Source: Frateuria terrea
GTDB taxonomy: Bacteria; Pseudomonadota; Gammaproteobacteria; Xanthomonadales; Rhodanobacteraceae
Reading direction: 5' to 3'
DNA length: 64,000 bases
Assembly: GCF_900115705.1 (NCBI RefSeq)
Contig: NZ_FOXL01000002.1
Span: forward strand, 62,001 to 126,000
The notes beneath the pieces are model-generated. The model ran no database searches and was not told the origin of the DNA. It saw only the letters and a program-made list of their open reading frames with translations. The translations under genes were made by a program, and so were the position numbers. This document shows positions 46,102 through 56,183 of this stretch, in pieces (positions within the stretch are counted from its first letter, which is position 1; each line of letters begins with the position of its first letter).

Positions 46102-46120
46102 GCGCCCTTCGGCGGCAACG

Positions 46121-47041
46121 TCAGTGGCGCGCAGCGGCCGCGGCACGGATCGCCGCGGCATGCTTGACCAGGTCGCGGCGCTCCAGCGCGAACACGCCCA
46201 TCGGACCGACCTTGAACTCGATCCACACGAACGGCACTTGCGGCAGCAACGCGGCCAGCGCGTGCTCGCTCTCGCCCACCTCGACGATCAGCAGCCCGTC
46301 CTCGGTGAGGTGGTCGGCCGCCTGGTCGAGCATGCGCAGGCAGATGTCCAGACCGTCCTCGCCCGAGGTCAGGCCGAGCTTGGGCTCGTGGCTGTACTCG
46401 CCCGGCAATGCGGCGTATTCGCCCTCGGTGACATAGGGCGGGTTGGAGACGATCAGGTCGTAGCGGCGCCCCTTGAGCCCATCGAACAGGTCGGACTTGA
46501 CCGCGTCCACGCGACCTTCGACGTGCTGGAACACGATGTTCTCGCGCGCCAGCGACAACGCCTCGTCGCTGATGTCGACGATGTCGACCCGCCACTCGGG
46601 GTTGTACTCGGCCATGGCGATGCCGATGCAACCGGAGCCCGTGCACAGGTCCAGGGCGCGCTCGACGTGGCGGCCATCCAGCCATGGTGCGAAGCCGGAC
46701 TCGATAAGCTCGGCGATCGGCGAACGAGGCACCAGCGCGCGACGGTCGCTCTTGAACTTCAGTCCCGCGAACCACGTCTCGCCGACCAGGTAGGCCACCG
46801 GCAGCCGCTCGTTGACGCGCCGCTCGATAAGGCCCAGCACGCGTTCGCGCTCCTCGCCCGTGAGCCTGCCGGCGCCGTAGGCCGGCGGGATGTCCGGCGG
46901 CAGGTGCAGGCTCGCCAGCACCAGATGGGTCGCCTCGTCGATCGGGTTGTCGTGGCTGTGCCCGAAGGTCAGCCCGGCGGCGGAAAAGCGGCTGGCGCCG
47001 TAGCGGATGAAGTCGATGATGGTGGCAAGTTCGGCGGTCAC
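46121..47041 (-). CDS. prmB: 50S ribosomal protein uL3 glutamine methyltransferase
   Basis: Methylates glutamine in ribosomal protein L3. Of 306 residues, it has an N-terminal helical domain, the PRSPIAELIE region, the SAM motif LDLCTGSGCIGIA, and the catalytic NPPY in VSNPPYVTEGEY that holds the glutamine. The start is the GTG at 47041, supported by AGGAAAGG upstream and by the family N-terminus (TAELATIIDFIRYGASRF). It is divergent from psd. Confidence 0.95.
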   Translation of the reverse strand: MTAELATIIDFIRYGASRFSAAGLTFGHSHDNPIDEATHLVLASLHLPPDIPPAYGAGRLTGEERERVLGLIERRVNERLPVAYLVGETWFAGLKFKSDRRALVPRSPIAELIESGFAPWLDGRHVERALDLCTGSGCIGIAMAEYNPEWRVDIVDISDEALSLARENIVFQHVEGRVDAVKSDLFDGLKGRRYDLIVSNPPYVTEGEYAALPGEYSHEPKLGLTSGEDGLDICLRMLDQAADHLTEDGLLIVEVGESEHALAALLPQVPFVWIEFKVGPMGVFALERRDLVKHAAAIRAAAAARH

Positions 47042-47119
47042 GGACCTTTCCTGGCGGCGCGGCGTGGATGGCCGGCGATTATCCCTCAGCGCCACGCCCA
47101 GGGCGAACGGCTTGGCGCT

Positions 47120-47125
47120 TATACT
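47120..47125 (+). promoter_or_regulatory. -10 box of psd, possible leaderless start
   Basis: TATACT, then six bases (GGCTGG) and the ATG at 47132. It is the best hexamer of the leaderless-type group in this window. No Shine-Dalgarno sequence stands upstream of the ATG. Confidence 0.55.
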
Positions 47126-47131
47126 GGCTGG

Positions 47132-47983
47132 ATGACTTTCGCCGTCCTCGTCCAATACCTCCTTCCGCACCGCGCGCTGTCGCGGGTGGTCTACTGGGCC
47201 ACCCGCTGGACCTGGCGGCCGTGGAAGAACTTCCTGATCGGCCAGATCGTGGATCGCTACAAGGTCGACATGGCCGAGGCGGCGCAGCCGGATCCGTTCG
47301 CCTACCAGCACTTCAATGCGTTCTTCACCCGCAAGTTAAAGCCCAACGCGCGCCACGAGGACGCCGATCCCACGGCACTGATCTCGCCCGCGGACGGGCG
47401 CATCAGCCAGGCCGGGCGGATCGTCGACGGGCACATCTTCCAGGCCAAGGGACAGGACTACACGGCGGCCGAGCTGCTCGGCGACGAGGCCGCGGCGGCG
47501 CCTTACCGCGACGGCGATTTCGTCACCATCTACTTGTCTCCGCGCGACTACCACCGTGTGCACATGCCGCTGGGTGGCACGTTGCGCGAAACGGTGCACG
47601 TGCCGGGGCGGATTTTCAGCGTGGCGCCGTTCGCAGTGGAAGCGATCCCGCGGCTGTTTGCCCGCAATGAACGACTGGTATGCCATTTCGACAGCCCGCA
47701 TGGGCCGTTCGTGGCAGTGATGGTCGGCGCGGTGCTGGTGTCCTCCGTCGCCACGGTATGGGATGGCCTGGTGATTCCGCCGTATGCCTCGCACGTCCGG
47801 CGCAAGTCGTTCGAAGGCCAGGGCATCACCCTGGCGCGCTTCGCCGAGATGGCGCGCTTCAATATGGGCTCGACGGTGATCCTGCTGCTGCCGCCCGGGA
47901 TGATCGAGCTGGACGAGCTCAAGCCCCAGCAGACGGTGAAGCTTGGCCAGCGCCTGGGCCGCCGGCCGTTGCCAACGGACTGA
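47132..47983 (+). CDS. psd: Phosphatidylserine decarboxylase proenzyme
   Basis: Inner-membrane-associated enzyme making phosphatidylethanolamine. The 283-residue precursor self-cleaves before the serine in MGST (about residues 244-247, FNMGSTVILL) to make beta and alpha subunits with a pyruvoyl group; LGST is more usual, so Met replaces Leu. It also has FFTRKLKP, SPADGRI and the YHRVHMPL active-site histidine. It starts immediately after a -10 box and is closed by a terminator. Confidence 0.96.
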   Translation: MTFAVLVQYLLPHRALSRVVYWATRWTWRPWKNFLIGQIVDRYKVDMAEAAQPDPFAYQHFNAFFTRKLKPNARHEDADPTALISPADGRISQAGRIVDGHIFQAKGQDYTAAELLGDEAAAAPYRDGDFVTIYLSPRDYHRVHMPLGGTLRETVHVPGRIFSVAPFAVEAIPRLFARNERLVCHFDSPHGPFVAVMVGAVLVSSVATVWDGLVIPPYASHVRRKSFEGQGITLARFAEMARFNMGSTVILLLPPGMIELDELKPQQTVKLGQRLGRRPLPTD

Positions 47984-47988
47984 CGCAG

Positions 47989-48009
47989 AACGTCATTCTG
48001 TGACGTTTT
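47989..48009 (+). terminator. Terminator of psd
   Basis: Seven-bp stem AACGTCA/TGACGTT, loop TTCTG, running into TTTTAA, 6 bp past the psd stop. Confidence 0.65.
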
Positions 48010-48072
48010 AAGCGTACCCGGGCCCGAACGCCTGGGTATGCTCCGCCCGGTCCAGGCTCCGGGGGAGAACCC

Positions 48073-48525
48073 ATGCGATCGATCGTACCGCTCATTGCGT
48101 TCGTGCGCGGCCAGCAACTCGAGCGGCAATTCCGCCGCATCGGCAAGAGCCTGGATGCCCTGCCCGCTGCCGCCCGCGCGAGGCTGAGCCTGCTGACCCT
48201 GCGCGAGATCGGCCAGGCCGCGCGCGGCCCGTTTCCGCATCTCCATGGCACCCCGCCGCAGGACCGCTACCTGCCCTGGGGCCGCGGCACCGCCACGGGC
48301 TTCGCCCGCGCTTGCTCGGACAACCCGGAAGTGGTCCTGCGCGGCATCGCCCTGTGGCTGGCGGTGGCCTATCACGAGACCAAGGATTCGCCTTATGCAT
48401 TCGTGCGCTCTCGCCACCGCCAGTTGCTGCGAGTGGTGCGCGAGTTGAAGGACCTGCACGGCAGCTCCGCCCGTGAGCGCGAGGACCCGGCAGACACCTG
48501 GATGCGGTCGAGCGCGGCGGCTTGA
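48073..48525 (+). CDS. Hypothetical protein
   Basis: Product of 150 residues without signal peptide or membrane segment. It is helical and basic (GQQLERQFRRIGKSLDALPAAARARLSLL), with a central conserved-looking GRGTATGFARACSDNPEVVLRGIALWLAVAYHETKDSPYA. GGGGGAG is placed 6 bp before the ATG, so it is translated independently. No family recognised. It is isolated between psd and the convergent mltD. Confidence 0.72.
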   Translation: MRSIVPLIAFVRGQQLERQFRRIGKSLDALPAAARARLSLLTLREIGQAARGPFPHLHGTPPQDRYLPWGRGTATGFARACSDNPEVVLRGIALWLAVAYHETKDSPYAFVRSRHRQLLRVVRELKDLHGSSAREREDPADTWMRSSAAA

Positions 48526-48573
48526 ACTGGAAGGTGGCCCGCGGCCCTACCTTCGCTTGCCGTCATGGCGCAG

Positions 48574-48589
48574 GGCGGCCTTAGCCGCC
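48574..48589. terminator. Short hairpin in the convergent gap before mltD
   Basis: GGCGGC/GCCGCC stem with loop CTTA, between the hypothetical gene and the end of mltD. There is no T-tract on either strand; its role as a terminator is tentative. Confidence 0.3.
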
Positions 48590-48597
48590 TGACCAGC

Positions 48598-50097
48598 TCA
48601 GCGGCGACACGCCGGCAACCGCAACACCTGCCCCGCGCGGATGCTGTGGTGCTTCAGGTCGTTGATGTCAGACAGCTCGCGCACGTCCGAGCACCCCAGC
48701 TTGTGCACGATACCCAGCAACGTGTCGCCGCGGCGCACGACGTAGCGCGAATGCGGGTGCACCGTACGGCGCGGTGCCGGTGGATCGACCTTGGCCACCT
48801 CGGGCACCACCGCCGAATGCAGGTCGCTGGCCAGAATCGGCCAGGGCCCATCAACGCAGCGCGAGGCGTAGACCGACTCCAGTTCCTTCGGCACCTGCAA
48901 CTGGCTGCCGGCCGGCTGAGCGGCCTGCGGATCCAGCCGCGGGTTAAGGTTGCGCAGGGTGCGGAACCAGCCGTCGTCCATGCCCTGTGCCGAACCCAGG
49001 CAGATGGTCAGCTCGGACAGCGAGGCGGCGCGCTTGAGCGTGATCGTGCCAGGCGCGCCGTCGATCTTGGGAAAATGCAGGTTGTAGCTGTCCGGATGCA
49101 GGAACAGCCAGGCCGCTGCCAGCACCGCCGGGACGTACTCGCGGGTTTCCTCGGACAGCTGGTTGTAGATCTTCGGGTCGTAGAAACTCAGGCCGGTATC
49201 GCCGCTGACCATGCGGCGCATGCGGCCCTCGCCGCCGTTGTAGGCGGCCAGCGACAGCTCGAGGTTGTCGTTGAACGCCTTCAGCTGCTCGTCCATGTAT
49301 TCGGCGTTGGCGCGCGCAGCCTGGGCCGGGTCGAAGCGCGTATCGAAGCCGTTCTCGCTGTTGAGGCCGAAACGCAGGCCAGTGGCGTACATGAATTGCA
49401 GTGGGCCGGCGGCGCCCGAGCGCGACACTGCATGCACCTTGCCGCCCGACTCCTTGGCCATGATGCCGAACAGCAGCGCCTCGGGCAGGTCGGCCTTCTC
49501 GTACTGCGGCCACATCTCGTAGCGCATGTACTGGTAGTTGATCCAGGTGTCGACCAGGTTGGAGCGCCACTGGGTGAGCCACATTTCCAGCGCCGCCTTC
49601 ACCGGGCCGTTCATGGCGATCAGCTCGGAGAGCTTGTGCCCGCGCAACAGGGTCACGCTGCGCTGTGCCTGCGGCAGCGCAGCCGCGCCGGCGGCCTCGC
49701 CGGCCTCGCCGGCCACCGTCTCGTCGGGTCCTTCCTCGCCGGTCGCGGCCAGGTCGTCGCTGGCGAAGAAGCCGCCGTCCTTCAGGCGCAGCAAACGGTC
49801 GAACACCGAGAAGAACCGCTGCGGATCGCAGCCGGGCGTGTTGCCGCAGCGCGCCGCAGCCTGCTTGAGGCCGTCCAGCGACGCCTTGAGGCTCTGCTCG
49901 GACGCTTGGTCGTCGCCTTCACGCGCCTGTTGCAGCGCGATCTCGTAACCCTTGCTGGCCTGGTCGAGTTGCGCGTAAAGCGCGTTGACGCCGGCCGACG
50001 GATGGCTGCCGCCACCGCTGGCGCAGGCAGTCAGCAGGACGAACCCGGCAGCCAGTGGTGCCAAGCGGAAACGGTGTGCGAGGGTAGACAACGGCAT
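48598..50097 (-). CDS. mltD: Membrane-bound lytic murein transglycosylase D-like lipoprotein
   Basis: Product of 499 residues. It has a lipoprotein signal (lipobox LLTAC) and a helical region up to about 150. An SLT lysozyme-like domain with the catalytic glutamate in GIMAKESGGKVHA (about residue 216) and AYNGGEGRM follows, then one LysM module at the C-terminus (about 445-495, YVVRRGDTLLGIVHKLG). It cleaves peptidoglycan glycan strands to anhydromuropeptides. E. coli MltD has two LysM modules, so this is shorter at that end. The ATG at 50097 starts a normal signal; an ATG at 50124 would add nine residues. Confidence 0.93.
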   Translation of the reverse strand: MPLSTLAHRFRLAPLAAGFVLLTACASGGGSHPSAGVNALYAQLDQASKGYEIALQQAREGDDQASEQSLKASLDGLKQAAARCGNTPGCDPQRFFSVFDRLLRLKDGGFFASDDLAATGEEGPDETVAGEAGEAAGAAALPQAQRSVTLLRGHKLSELIAMNGPVKAALEMWLTQWRSNLVDTWINYQYMRYEMWPQYEKADLPEALLFGIMAKESGGKVHAVSRSGAAGPLQFMYATGLRFGLNSENGFDTRFDPAQAARANAEYMDEQLKAFNDNLELSLAAYNGGEGRMRRMVSGDTGLSFYDPKIYNQLSEETREYVPAVLAAAWLFLHPDSYNLHFPKIDGAPGTITLKRAASLSELTICLGSAQGMDDGWFRTLRNLNPRLDPQAAQPAGSQLQVPKELESVYASRCVDGPWPILASDLHSAVVPEVAKVDPPAPRRTVHPHSRYVVRRGDTLLGIVHKLGCSDVRELSDINDLKHHSIRAGQVLRLPACRR

Positions 50098-50203
50098 GAC
50101 GAAAGCTTGACGGCGGGGATACATTCACCATAGCGCATGCAGCCCCGATGCCAAAGCCGAGAAAACTGCCCTGCGCACGAACTGCGATCCGCTTCCGCTT
50201 GGC

Positions 50204-50209
50204 TACAAT
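50204..50209 (+). promoter_or_regulatory. -10 box upstream of the HerA-like ATPase gene
   Basis: TACAAT located 28 bp before the ATG, in the 140-bp divergent gap with mltD. GGAGC lies 8-12 bp before the ATG as a ribosome-binding site. Confidence 0.45.
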
Positions 50210-50237
50210 CCGGCCTTCACCGCACGGAGCGCCCCGC

Positions 50238-51734
50238 ATGCCAGACATCCTGATCGGCCGCAACGATACCGTCGAAGTCAGCCTGCAGCCGCGCTACGGC
50301 AACCGCCACGGCATGATCGCCGGCGCTACCGGCACCGGCAAATCGGTCTCGCTGATGCTGCTGGCCGAAGGCTTCTCCCGGCTGGGCGTGCCCTGCGTAC
50401 TGGCCGACGTGAAGGGCGATCTGGCCGGGCTCGCGCTGCCGGCAAGCGAGCCCGACGACAGGATCAAGTCACGCCTGTCGAAACTCCGTCTCACCGATTG
50501 GCAGCCGCAGGCCAACCCGGTGATCTTCTGGGATCTCTACGGCAAGCGCGGCCACCCCTTGCGCACGACCGTGAGCGAATTGGGTCCGACGCTGCTGGGC
50601 CGCGTGCTTGAGCTCAACGACACCCAGCAGGGCGTGCTGGAAATCGTGTTCAAGCTGGCCGACGACAACGGCTGGCTGCTGCTGGACCTGGCCGACCTGC
50701 ACGCCCTGCTCGCCTTTGCCGCGGACAACGCCAAGGACATTTCCACCCACTACGGGCTGATCGGCAAGACCAGTATCGCGGCGATCCAGCGCGCACTGCT
50801 GGCACTGCAACAGGCCGGTGGCGAGGGCTTCTTCGGCGAACCAGCGCTGGAGCTGGCCGACCTGCTGCGCCAGGACATGAGCGGCCACGGCGTGATCAAC
50901 GTGCTGGCCGCCGACCAGCTGATCCTCAAGCCGCGGCTCTACGCCACCTTCCTGCTGTGGCTGCTGTCCGAGCTGTTCGAGCAATTGCCCGAGGTGGGCG
51001 ACCTCGACCAGCCCAAGCTGGTGTTCTTCTTCGACGAGGCGCACCTGTTGTTCGACGACTGCCCGCCCGCACTGCGCCAGCGCGTGGAGCAGGTGGTGCG
51101 ATTGATCCGCTCCAAAGGCGTGGGCGTGTACTTCTGCTCGCAGAATCCCGACGACGTGCCGGAACAGATCCTGGGCCAGCTCGGCAACCGCATCCAGCAT
51201 GCGTTGCGCGCCTTCACTCCGCGCGACCAGAAGGCCGTGCGCGCGGCGGCCGAGACTTTCGCGCCCAACCCAAAACTCGACGTAGCCCAGGCGATTGGCC
51301 AGCTCGGCGTGGGCGAAGCGCTGGCTTCCACCCTGCGGGAGGGTGGCGTACCCAGCCCGGTCGAACAGGTCATGGTATCCACGCCACGCTGCCGCGTCGG
51401 CGCCATCAGCGATGCCGAGCGCGCCGCGGTACGCCAGCGTTCGCCGGTAGGTGCCAGGTACGACACGCCGGTCAACCGCGACTCGGCCGCCGAGATGCTC
51501 GCGCGTCGCGCCGAAAACAAGACGGCCGACGCGGCAGTCGTCGCCAAAGCGCCGGCATCGGCCCAGGACGGCAACGCGTGGGGTGGCGCCGTGCACGACG
51601 CGCTGTTTGGCACCCGCCGGCGCCAGGGCATGATCGAAACAATGGGCAAGCAGGTCGTGCGCACGATGGGCAGCCAGCTCGGTCGACAGATCCTCCGCGG
51701 CGTGCTGGGCGGCATGTTCGGCGGGCCTCGCTGA
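50238..51734 (+). CDS. DUF853/HerA-like ATPase (YjgR type)
   Basis: Product of 498 residues with Walker A GATGTGKS (29-36), Walker B FFFDEAHLLF (about 262-271), and a conserved SQNPDDVPEQILGQLGNRIQHALR that matches the HerA/FtsK-type helicase C-terminal region. Relatives such as E. coli YjgR are predicted DNA-translocating ATPases of unknown role. Near the end (about 415-450) is a variable linker followed by TMGKQVVRTMGSQLGRQILRGVLGGMFGG, typical of the family. One base separates the stop from the next gene. Confidence 0.92.
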   Translation: MPDILIGRNDTVEVSLQPRYGNRHGMIAGATGTGKSVSLMLLAEGFSRLGVPCVLADVKGDLAGLALPASEPDDRIKSRLSKLRLTDWQPQANPVIFWDLYGKRGHPLRTTVSELGPTLLGRVLELNDTQQGVLEIVFKLADDNGWLLLDLADLHALLAFAADNAKDISTHYGLIGKTSIAAIQRALLALQQAGGEGFFGEPALELADLLRQDMSGHGVINVLAADQLILKPRLYATFLLWLLSELFEQLPEVGDLDQPKLVFFFDEAHLLFDDCPPALRQRVEQVVRLIRSKGVGVYFCSQNPDDVPEQILGQLGNRIQHALRAFTPRDQKAVRAAAETFAPNPKLDVAQAIGQLGVGEALASTLREGGVPSPVEQVMVSTPRCRVGAISDAERAAVRQRSPVGARYDTPVNRDSAAEMLARRAENKTADAAVVAKAPASAQDGNAWGGAVHDALFGTRRRQGMIETMGKQVVRTMGSQLGRQILRGVLGGMFGGPR

Positions 51735-51735
51735 G

Positions 51736-52995
51736 GTGCCGCACGTCGCCACGATCGCCGTCGACACGCCGTTCGCCAAACGGCTGCGGCAAGGCTTCGG
51801 TTACCCGCTGCGCGGCGGCGCGCTGGCCACCTGCGTCGCGCTGGCGCTGGCGCACTACGTGGCATTGCTGCCCGCCTTCATCGGGCTGCTCGGCGGCGCG
51901 CTGGTGTGGACGGCAACCTGGCGCTACGCGGCCGATTGCATGCGGCACACGGCGCATGGCTACGCCGACCCGCCGGACGTGGGCATCGACGGCGATGACG
52001 CTGCCGGATGGGCGCTGACCGCGATCCATCTGCTCGCTATCGCCTGCGGCGTGCTGGCCGGGACGTTCGCGCGCTCGCTGTTGTGGCCCGTGGTGATGGT
52101 GTTCGCGCTGATCCTGCCGGCGATGGACATGACCCTGGCCTTTGATGCCAACCTGGCGCTGGCGCTCAATCCCAAGCACCTGGCGCGTGTCGTGTCCGGC
52201 TTCGGCCGCGCCTACCTTGCGCCCGTCGCGATCAACCTGCTGCTGGGCCTGCTGGTCGTGCTCGCTTCGGTGGCGCCGGCGTTGCTACCGAAGCTGCTCG
52301 CGTTGCCGTTGTTCGCCTTCGCCTATACCTACCTGAGCGTGCTGGCCTTCCACCTGATGGGCGGCATGCTGCACCAGCGCCGCGAGCATTTCGGCATCGA
52401 GGCGCAGGCCGAGGCCTTGGCCAACGCCGCCGGACAGGACGAGGACAGCCGGCTCGCCGCGCAGGCCCGCGAGCTGGCAACGCATGACCCGCAGGCCGCA
52501 TTGCACGTGCTCGCCGGCCGGCTGCAGGACCGGGCCGCACCGCCGGTGCTGCACGAGGCCTATCGCGAGCTGTTGAAACAGCAGCACCTGCGAGAAGCCT
52601 TGCTGGTTCACGGACAGCTGTGGATCGCCGCATTGGTCGCGGGCGGCCAGGCGCGCAGGGCATTGCGCGTGATGCAGGAATGCACCGAGCTCGATCCGGC
52701 TTTCCTGCCGGACGACCCGGGCAACGCGGAAAACCTCGCCGAATCGGCGGCCCGGCACGGCATGAACCGGATGGCAGTGCGACTGTGCCGCGGCTTTCTG
52801 AAGGCCTGGCCGCACGACACGCGCGCGCCCGGTGTCGCTTTGCTGGGCGCCCGCCTGCTCGGCGGCCCGCTGAGCCAACCCGCCGAGGCGCTGGTCCTGC
52901 TCGGCCGGTTCGGCGCCATCCACCCCGATCACCCGCTGCGGGCCGAGATCGACACGCTGGCCGCGAAGCTGCGCCAGGCGGCGGGTGCGCCATGA
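51736..52995 (+). CDS. Membrane protein with TPR-like C-terminus
   Basis: Product of 419 residues, start GTG at 51736, one base after the ATPase stop. About five to six hydrophobic segments occupy residues 27-62, 91-135 and 157-213, followed by a soluble helical part (215-419) with TPR-like units ([33 protein letters not shown] and [15 protein letters not shown]). It is not a named family that I recognise. It is coupled upstream to the HerA-like ATPase and downstream to greB (overlap 52992-52995), so the three genes form one operon. Confidence 0.78.
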   Translation: MPHVATIAVDTPFAKRLRQGFGYPLRGGALATCVALALAHYVALLPAFIGLLGGALVWTATWRYAADCMRHTAHGYADPPDVGIDGDDAAGWALTAIHLLAIACGVLAGTFARSLLWPVVMVFALILPAMDMTLAFDANLALALNPKHLARVVSGFGRAYLAPVAINLLLGLLVVLASVAPALLPKLLALPLFAFAYTYLSVLAFHLMGGMLHQRREHFGIEAQAEALANAAGQDEDSRLAAQARELATHDPQAALHVLAGRLQDRAAPPVLHEAYRELLKQQHLREALLVHGQLWIAALVAGGQARRALRVMQECTELDPAFLPDDPGNAENLAESAARHGMNRMAVRLCRGFLKAWPHDTRAPGVALLGARLLGGPLSQPAEALVLLGRFGAIHPDHPLRAEIDTLAAKLRQAAGAP

Positions 52996-53498
52996 GCCGC
53001 TGGCGGCCGCCGGCGCCCACCTCCACCGCGATCGTCACGCGGGAAGGTTTCGAGAAGCTCAAGGCCGAGCTGGACCATCTGTGGCACACGCTGCGCCCCG
53101 AAGTGGTCAGGGCGCTGGCCGCGGCGGCCGCCGAGGGCGATCGTTCGGAGAACGCCGAATACACCTACCGCAAGAAGCAGTTGGGCGAGATCGACCGGCG
53201 CGTGCGCTACCTCAGCAAGCGCATCCCCGCATTGAAGGTGGCCGAAGGCGCGCCGGCCGACCGCGAAACGGTGTTCTTCGGCGCCAGCGTGGAGCTGGAG
53301 AACCTCGACAGCGGCGAGACGGTGCGCTACCGCGTGGTCGGCCCCGACGAGACCGACGCCAGACGTGGCTGGATCAGCATCGACTCGCCGCTGGCGCGCG
53401 CACTGCTCAAGAAGAAGCTCGATGACGAGTTCGAGGCGGACCTTCCCGCCGGCCGCACACGCTTCGCCGTGATCGCTGTGGACTACACGTCCGGCTGA
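52992..53498 (+). CDS. greB: Transcription elongation factor GreB
   Basis: Rescues backtracked RNA polymerase by stimulating transcript cleavage. Of 168 residues, it has an N-terminal coiled coil with acidic tip [31 protein letters not shown] and a C-terminal FKBP-like domain ([34 protein letters not shown]). The GreB-specific basic pattern after the tip (RYLSKRI) favours GreB over GreA. The last 16 bases overlap the 3' end of the convergent DUF202 gene. Confidence 0.95.
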   Translation: MSRWRPPAPTSTAIVTREGFEKLKAELDHLWHTLRPEVVRALAAAAAEGDRSENAEYTYRKKQLGEIDRRVRYLSKRIPALKVAEGAPADRETVFFGASVELENLDSGETVRYRVVGPDETDARRGWISIDSPLARALLKKKLDDEFEADLPAGRTRFAVIAVDYTSG

Positions 53499-53887
53499 GC
53501 GCCGAGCGCCGCCAGCTCCTGGCCCACGTAGACGACCAGGAACAGGCCCATCAGCACCAGGATCGCCGCCAGCAGCTTTTCGCCGACCGGGCCGGCGTAG
53601 GCCTCCATGCGTTCCTGCGCGATGTCGCGGCGGTTGCGCAGGAAGCGCGCCGAGGCAAGCAGGATGATCAGCGCGCCGAACACGATCAGCAGCAAGCCGA
53701 CCCATTCGGTGGTGCGCAGGTGCAGGTGCAACCGGTGCGCCGCGTGCGACGCGTTGGATGAGGCGTAGGTGATGAACAGGTCGAACCGCTCGACCAGGAA
53801 GCCGAATGCCATCACGGCGATGGCGGTACGCACCCAGGCCAGGTAAGTGCGTTCGTTGGCGGCATGGTCGTTGAAGCGCGGGATCAC
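53483..53887 (-). CDS. DUF202 (YidH-like) membrane protein
   Basis: Product of 134 residues with the DUF202 start [30 protein letters not shown], three hydrophobic segments (about 20-38, 65-85, 105-125) and cytoplasmic basic loops. Function unknown. The start is the GTG at 53887, right where the family sequence begins. It converges with greB and overlaps its last 16 bases. Confidence 0.88.
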   Translation of the reverse strand: MIPRFNDHAANERTYLAWVRTAIAVMAFGFLVERFDLFITYASSNASHAAHRLHLHLRTTEWVGLLLIVFGALIILLASARFLRNRRDIAQERMEAYAGPVGEKLLAAILVLMGLFLVVYVGQELAALGAQPDV

Positions 53888-53980
53888 GCTTGGACTCCGC
53901 GATGCGAGAGCGGGCACTTTGCCGCGGGCGGCGTCAACGACTCGTGGGCCGAAGCGCCTGGGCAAGCGGACGCAAGCCCC

Positions 53981-54778
53981 TTATGGCGTCAACGGTCCGG
54001 GATAGGTCCGCCCCGGCCGCAAGGGCTGGTAGCAGGCCGCCGTCCGGTGGAATGCCTCGCTGCCGTTGCCCTCATGCCAGCCGGGAATGCCCGACAGCGG
54101 CAACGGTCGCAGCTCCTGCGGATCGCGCAGCAGGCGCCCTTGCGCGATCGCGCAAGCCACCCGCGCGCAGGCCAGGCCCGCGTTGCCGGCGACCGCGATC
54201 GCCTTGCCCACCAGCAGCCGGCCGGGCGCCAGGGCGTGCTCGAGCAACGCATGGCCGAACACCACCAGCTCCAGCGAGCCATCCAGCCAAGCCTCGCGGT
54301 GGCGCCAGAACAAGCCATGCCAGTCGTGCGCATCCCACAACGCCAGCAGGGCGGGTTCACGCAGCACCAGGATCACACCCGCCTCGTCGAAATGCGTCAG
54401 CGCGCATTGGGGCCGGGTGCGCAGCTTCGGACCGCCGCGGGCAATTTCGGCCACCTGCTGGGCGTTCAACGCACGCTTGAGCGGTGCATGGCGCAGCCAG
54501 GCCAGCGCGTTGAACAGGTCGTGCCAGTTGCGCTCGCGGGTGGCGATGGCGCCGGTCTCGGCGATCCGCTGCTCGTAGTGTCGGCCGTCAGCCAACAGCG
54601 CCGACGTCTGCGCGACGAAACGTTCGCGCGTTCCAGGCGGCCAGCGCGCGTTGATTGCAACGAGCTCGGGCCAGTCCGGGCCGTGCAGCAGATCCGCGTA
54701 TTCGTTCCATCCGGCCAGCGGCGGCCGCCCGAACGCATCCGCGTCGATTGATCCGCGCGCCGGCGCGACGTAGCGCAT
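53981..54778 (-). CDS. DUF3025 protein
   Basis: Product of 265 residues. It has the pattern of the DUF3025 family: YEQRIAETGAIATRERNWHDLFNALAWLRHAPLKRALN near the middle, then LTHFDEAGVILVLREPALLALW and WHGLFWRHREAWL, ending PGWHEGNGSEAFHRTAACYQP. Function not established. It is 6 bp downstream of rimO and likely co-transcribed with it. Confidence 0.87.
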   Translation of the reverse strand: MRYVAPARGSIDADAFGRPPLAGWNEYADLLHGPDWPELVAINARWPPGTRERFVAQTSALLADGRHYEQRIAETGAIATRERNWHDLFNALAWLRHAPLKRALNAQQVAEIARGGPKLRTRPQCALTHFDEAGVILVLREPALLALWDAHDWHGLFWRHREAWLDGSLELVVFGHALLEHALAPGRLLVGKAIAVAGNAGLACARVACAIAQGRLLRDPQELRPLPLSGIPGWHEGNGSEAFHRTAACYQPLRPGRTYPGPLTP

Positions 54779-54784
54779 GGACGG

Positions 54785-56122
54785 CTAGACGACCTTGAGC
54801 AACGGCTGCGCCAGGCGTGCGTGCAGGTCATGATCGTCGGCGTCCTCGACCACCACCTGCACGAACTGGCCCGGCTTGAGGCCCTGGCCATCGGTGATGT
54901 GCACCACGCCATCGATTTCCGGCGCATCGGCCGACGAACGCGCCACGGCGCCCTGGGCACCGGCCTCGTCGACCAGCACAGTGAGCGTCCGGCCGAGCTT
55001 GCGCTGCAGCTTGGCCGCGGAGATTTCCGCCTGTACCGCCATGAAGCGCTCCAGCCTGTCTTCCTTCAACTCCTCGGAAACCGGATCAGGCAGATCGTTC
55101 GCGCGGGCACCCTCCACCGGCGAATAGGCGAAAGCGCCGACGCGGTCGAGTTCGGCCTCGCGCAGGAAGTCCAGCAGTTCCTCGAACTCCGCGTCCGTTT
55201 CACCCGGGAATCCGACGATGAACGTGCTGCGCAGGGTGATGTCCGGCACGGCGGTGCGCCAGTTGCGGATGCGCTCCAGCGTGCGGTCGATGTTGCCCGG
55301 GCGCTTCATCAATTTGAGGATGCGCGGGCTGGCGTGCTGGAAGGGGATGTCCAGGTAGGGAAGGAGCTTTCCTTCGGCCATCAGCGGCATCACTTCGTCC
55401 ACGTGCGGGTACGGGTAGACGTAGTGCAGGCGAGTCCAAACGCCAAGCTCGGACAGGCCCTGGCACAGCTCGGTCATGCGCGTGCGGTAGGCCTTGCCGC
55501 GCCACTCGCGTTCGGCGTACTTCAGGTCGACGCCATAGGCACTGGTGTCCTGCGAGATCACCAGCAATTCCTTCACGCCGCCCTTGGCCAGCTTCTCGGC
55601 TTCGAGCAGCACCTGGTCGACCGGGCGCGACACCAGGTCGCCGCGCATCGACGGGATGATGCAGAAGCTGCAGCGGTGGTTGCAGCCTTCGGAGATCTTC
55701 AGGTACGCGTAGTGCTTGGGCGTCAACTTGATCCCGGTGTCAGGAATGATGTCCAGCAGCGGGTTGTGCTGCGGCGGCAGCGCGGTGTGCACCGCGCTCA
55801 TGACGCTGGCGTAATCCTGCGGGCCGCTGATCGAGAGCACCTCCGGATAGGCTTCGCGGATCAGCTCCGAGCGCTTGCCCAGGCAGCCGGTAACGATCAC
55901 CTTGCCGTTCTCGTGCAGCGCCTCGCCGATGGCATCCAGCGACTCCTGCACCGCCGCATCGATGAACCCACAGGTGTTGACCACCACGGCATCGGCAGCC
56001 TGGTAGCTGGGTACGATCTCGTAGCCCTCCACCTTGAGCTGGGTCAGGATGCGCTCCGAATCGACCAAAGCCTTGGGGCAGCCGAGGCTGACGAAACCGA
56101 TCTTGGGGGAAACCTGCGACAT
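54785..56122 (-). CDS. rimO: Ribosomal protein uS12 methylthiotransferase
   Basis: Radical-SAM enzyme that adds a methylthio group to aspartate 89 of ribosomal protein S12. Of 445 residues, it has the N-terminal [4Fe-4S] domain cysteines (SLGCPKA, NTCGFI, VTGCLG), the radical-SAM C-x3-C-x2-C in [14 protein letters not shown], and a C-terminal TRAM domain with [10 protein letters not shown]. Length is standard. A TATAAT box (complement of 56184-56189) lies 61 bp upstream. Confidence 0.96.
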   Translation of the reverse strand: MSQVSPKIGFVSLGCPKALVDSERILTQLKVEGYEIVPSYQAADAVVVNTCGFIDAAVQESLDAIGEALHENGKVIVTGCLGKRSELIREAYPEVLSISGPQDYASVMSAVHTALPPQHNPLLDIIPDTGIKLTPKHYAYLKISEGCNHRCSFCIIPSMRGDLVSRPVDQVLLEAEKLAKGGVKELLVISQDTSAYGVDLKYAEREWRGKAYRTRMTELCQGLSELGVWTRLHYVYPYPHVDEVMPLMAEGKLLPYLDIPFQHASPRILKLMKRPGNIDRTLERIRNWRTAVPDITLRSTFIVGFPGETDAEFEELLDFLREAELDRVGAFAYSPVEGARANDLPDPVSEELKEDRLERFMAVQAEISAAKLQRKLGRTLTVLVDEAGAQGAVARSSADAPEIDGVVHITDGQGLKPGQFVQVVVEDADDHDLHARLAQPLLKVV

Positions 56123-56183
56123 GGAGCGCTACCGGGAAAAGTCGTGACCACCGACCGCGGAAAGCCGGCCGTGAAAACCGTCG

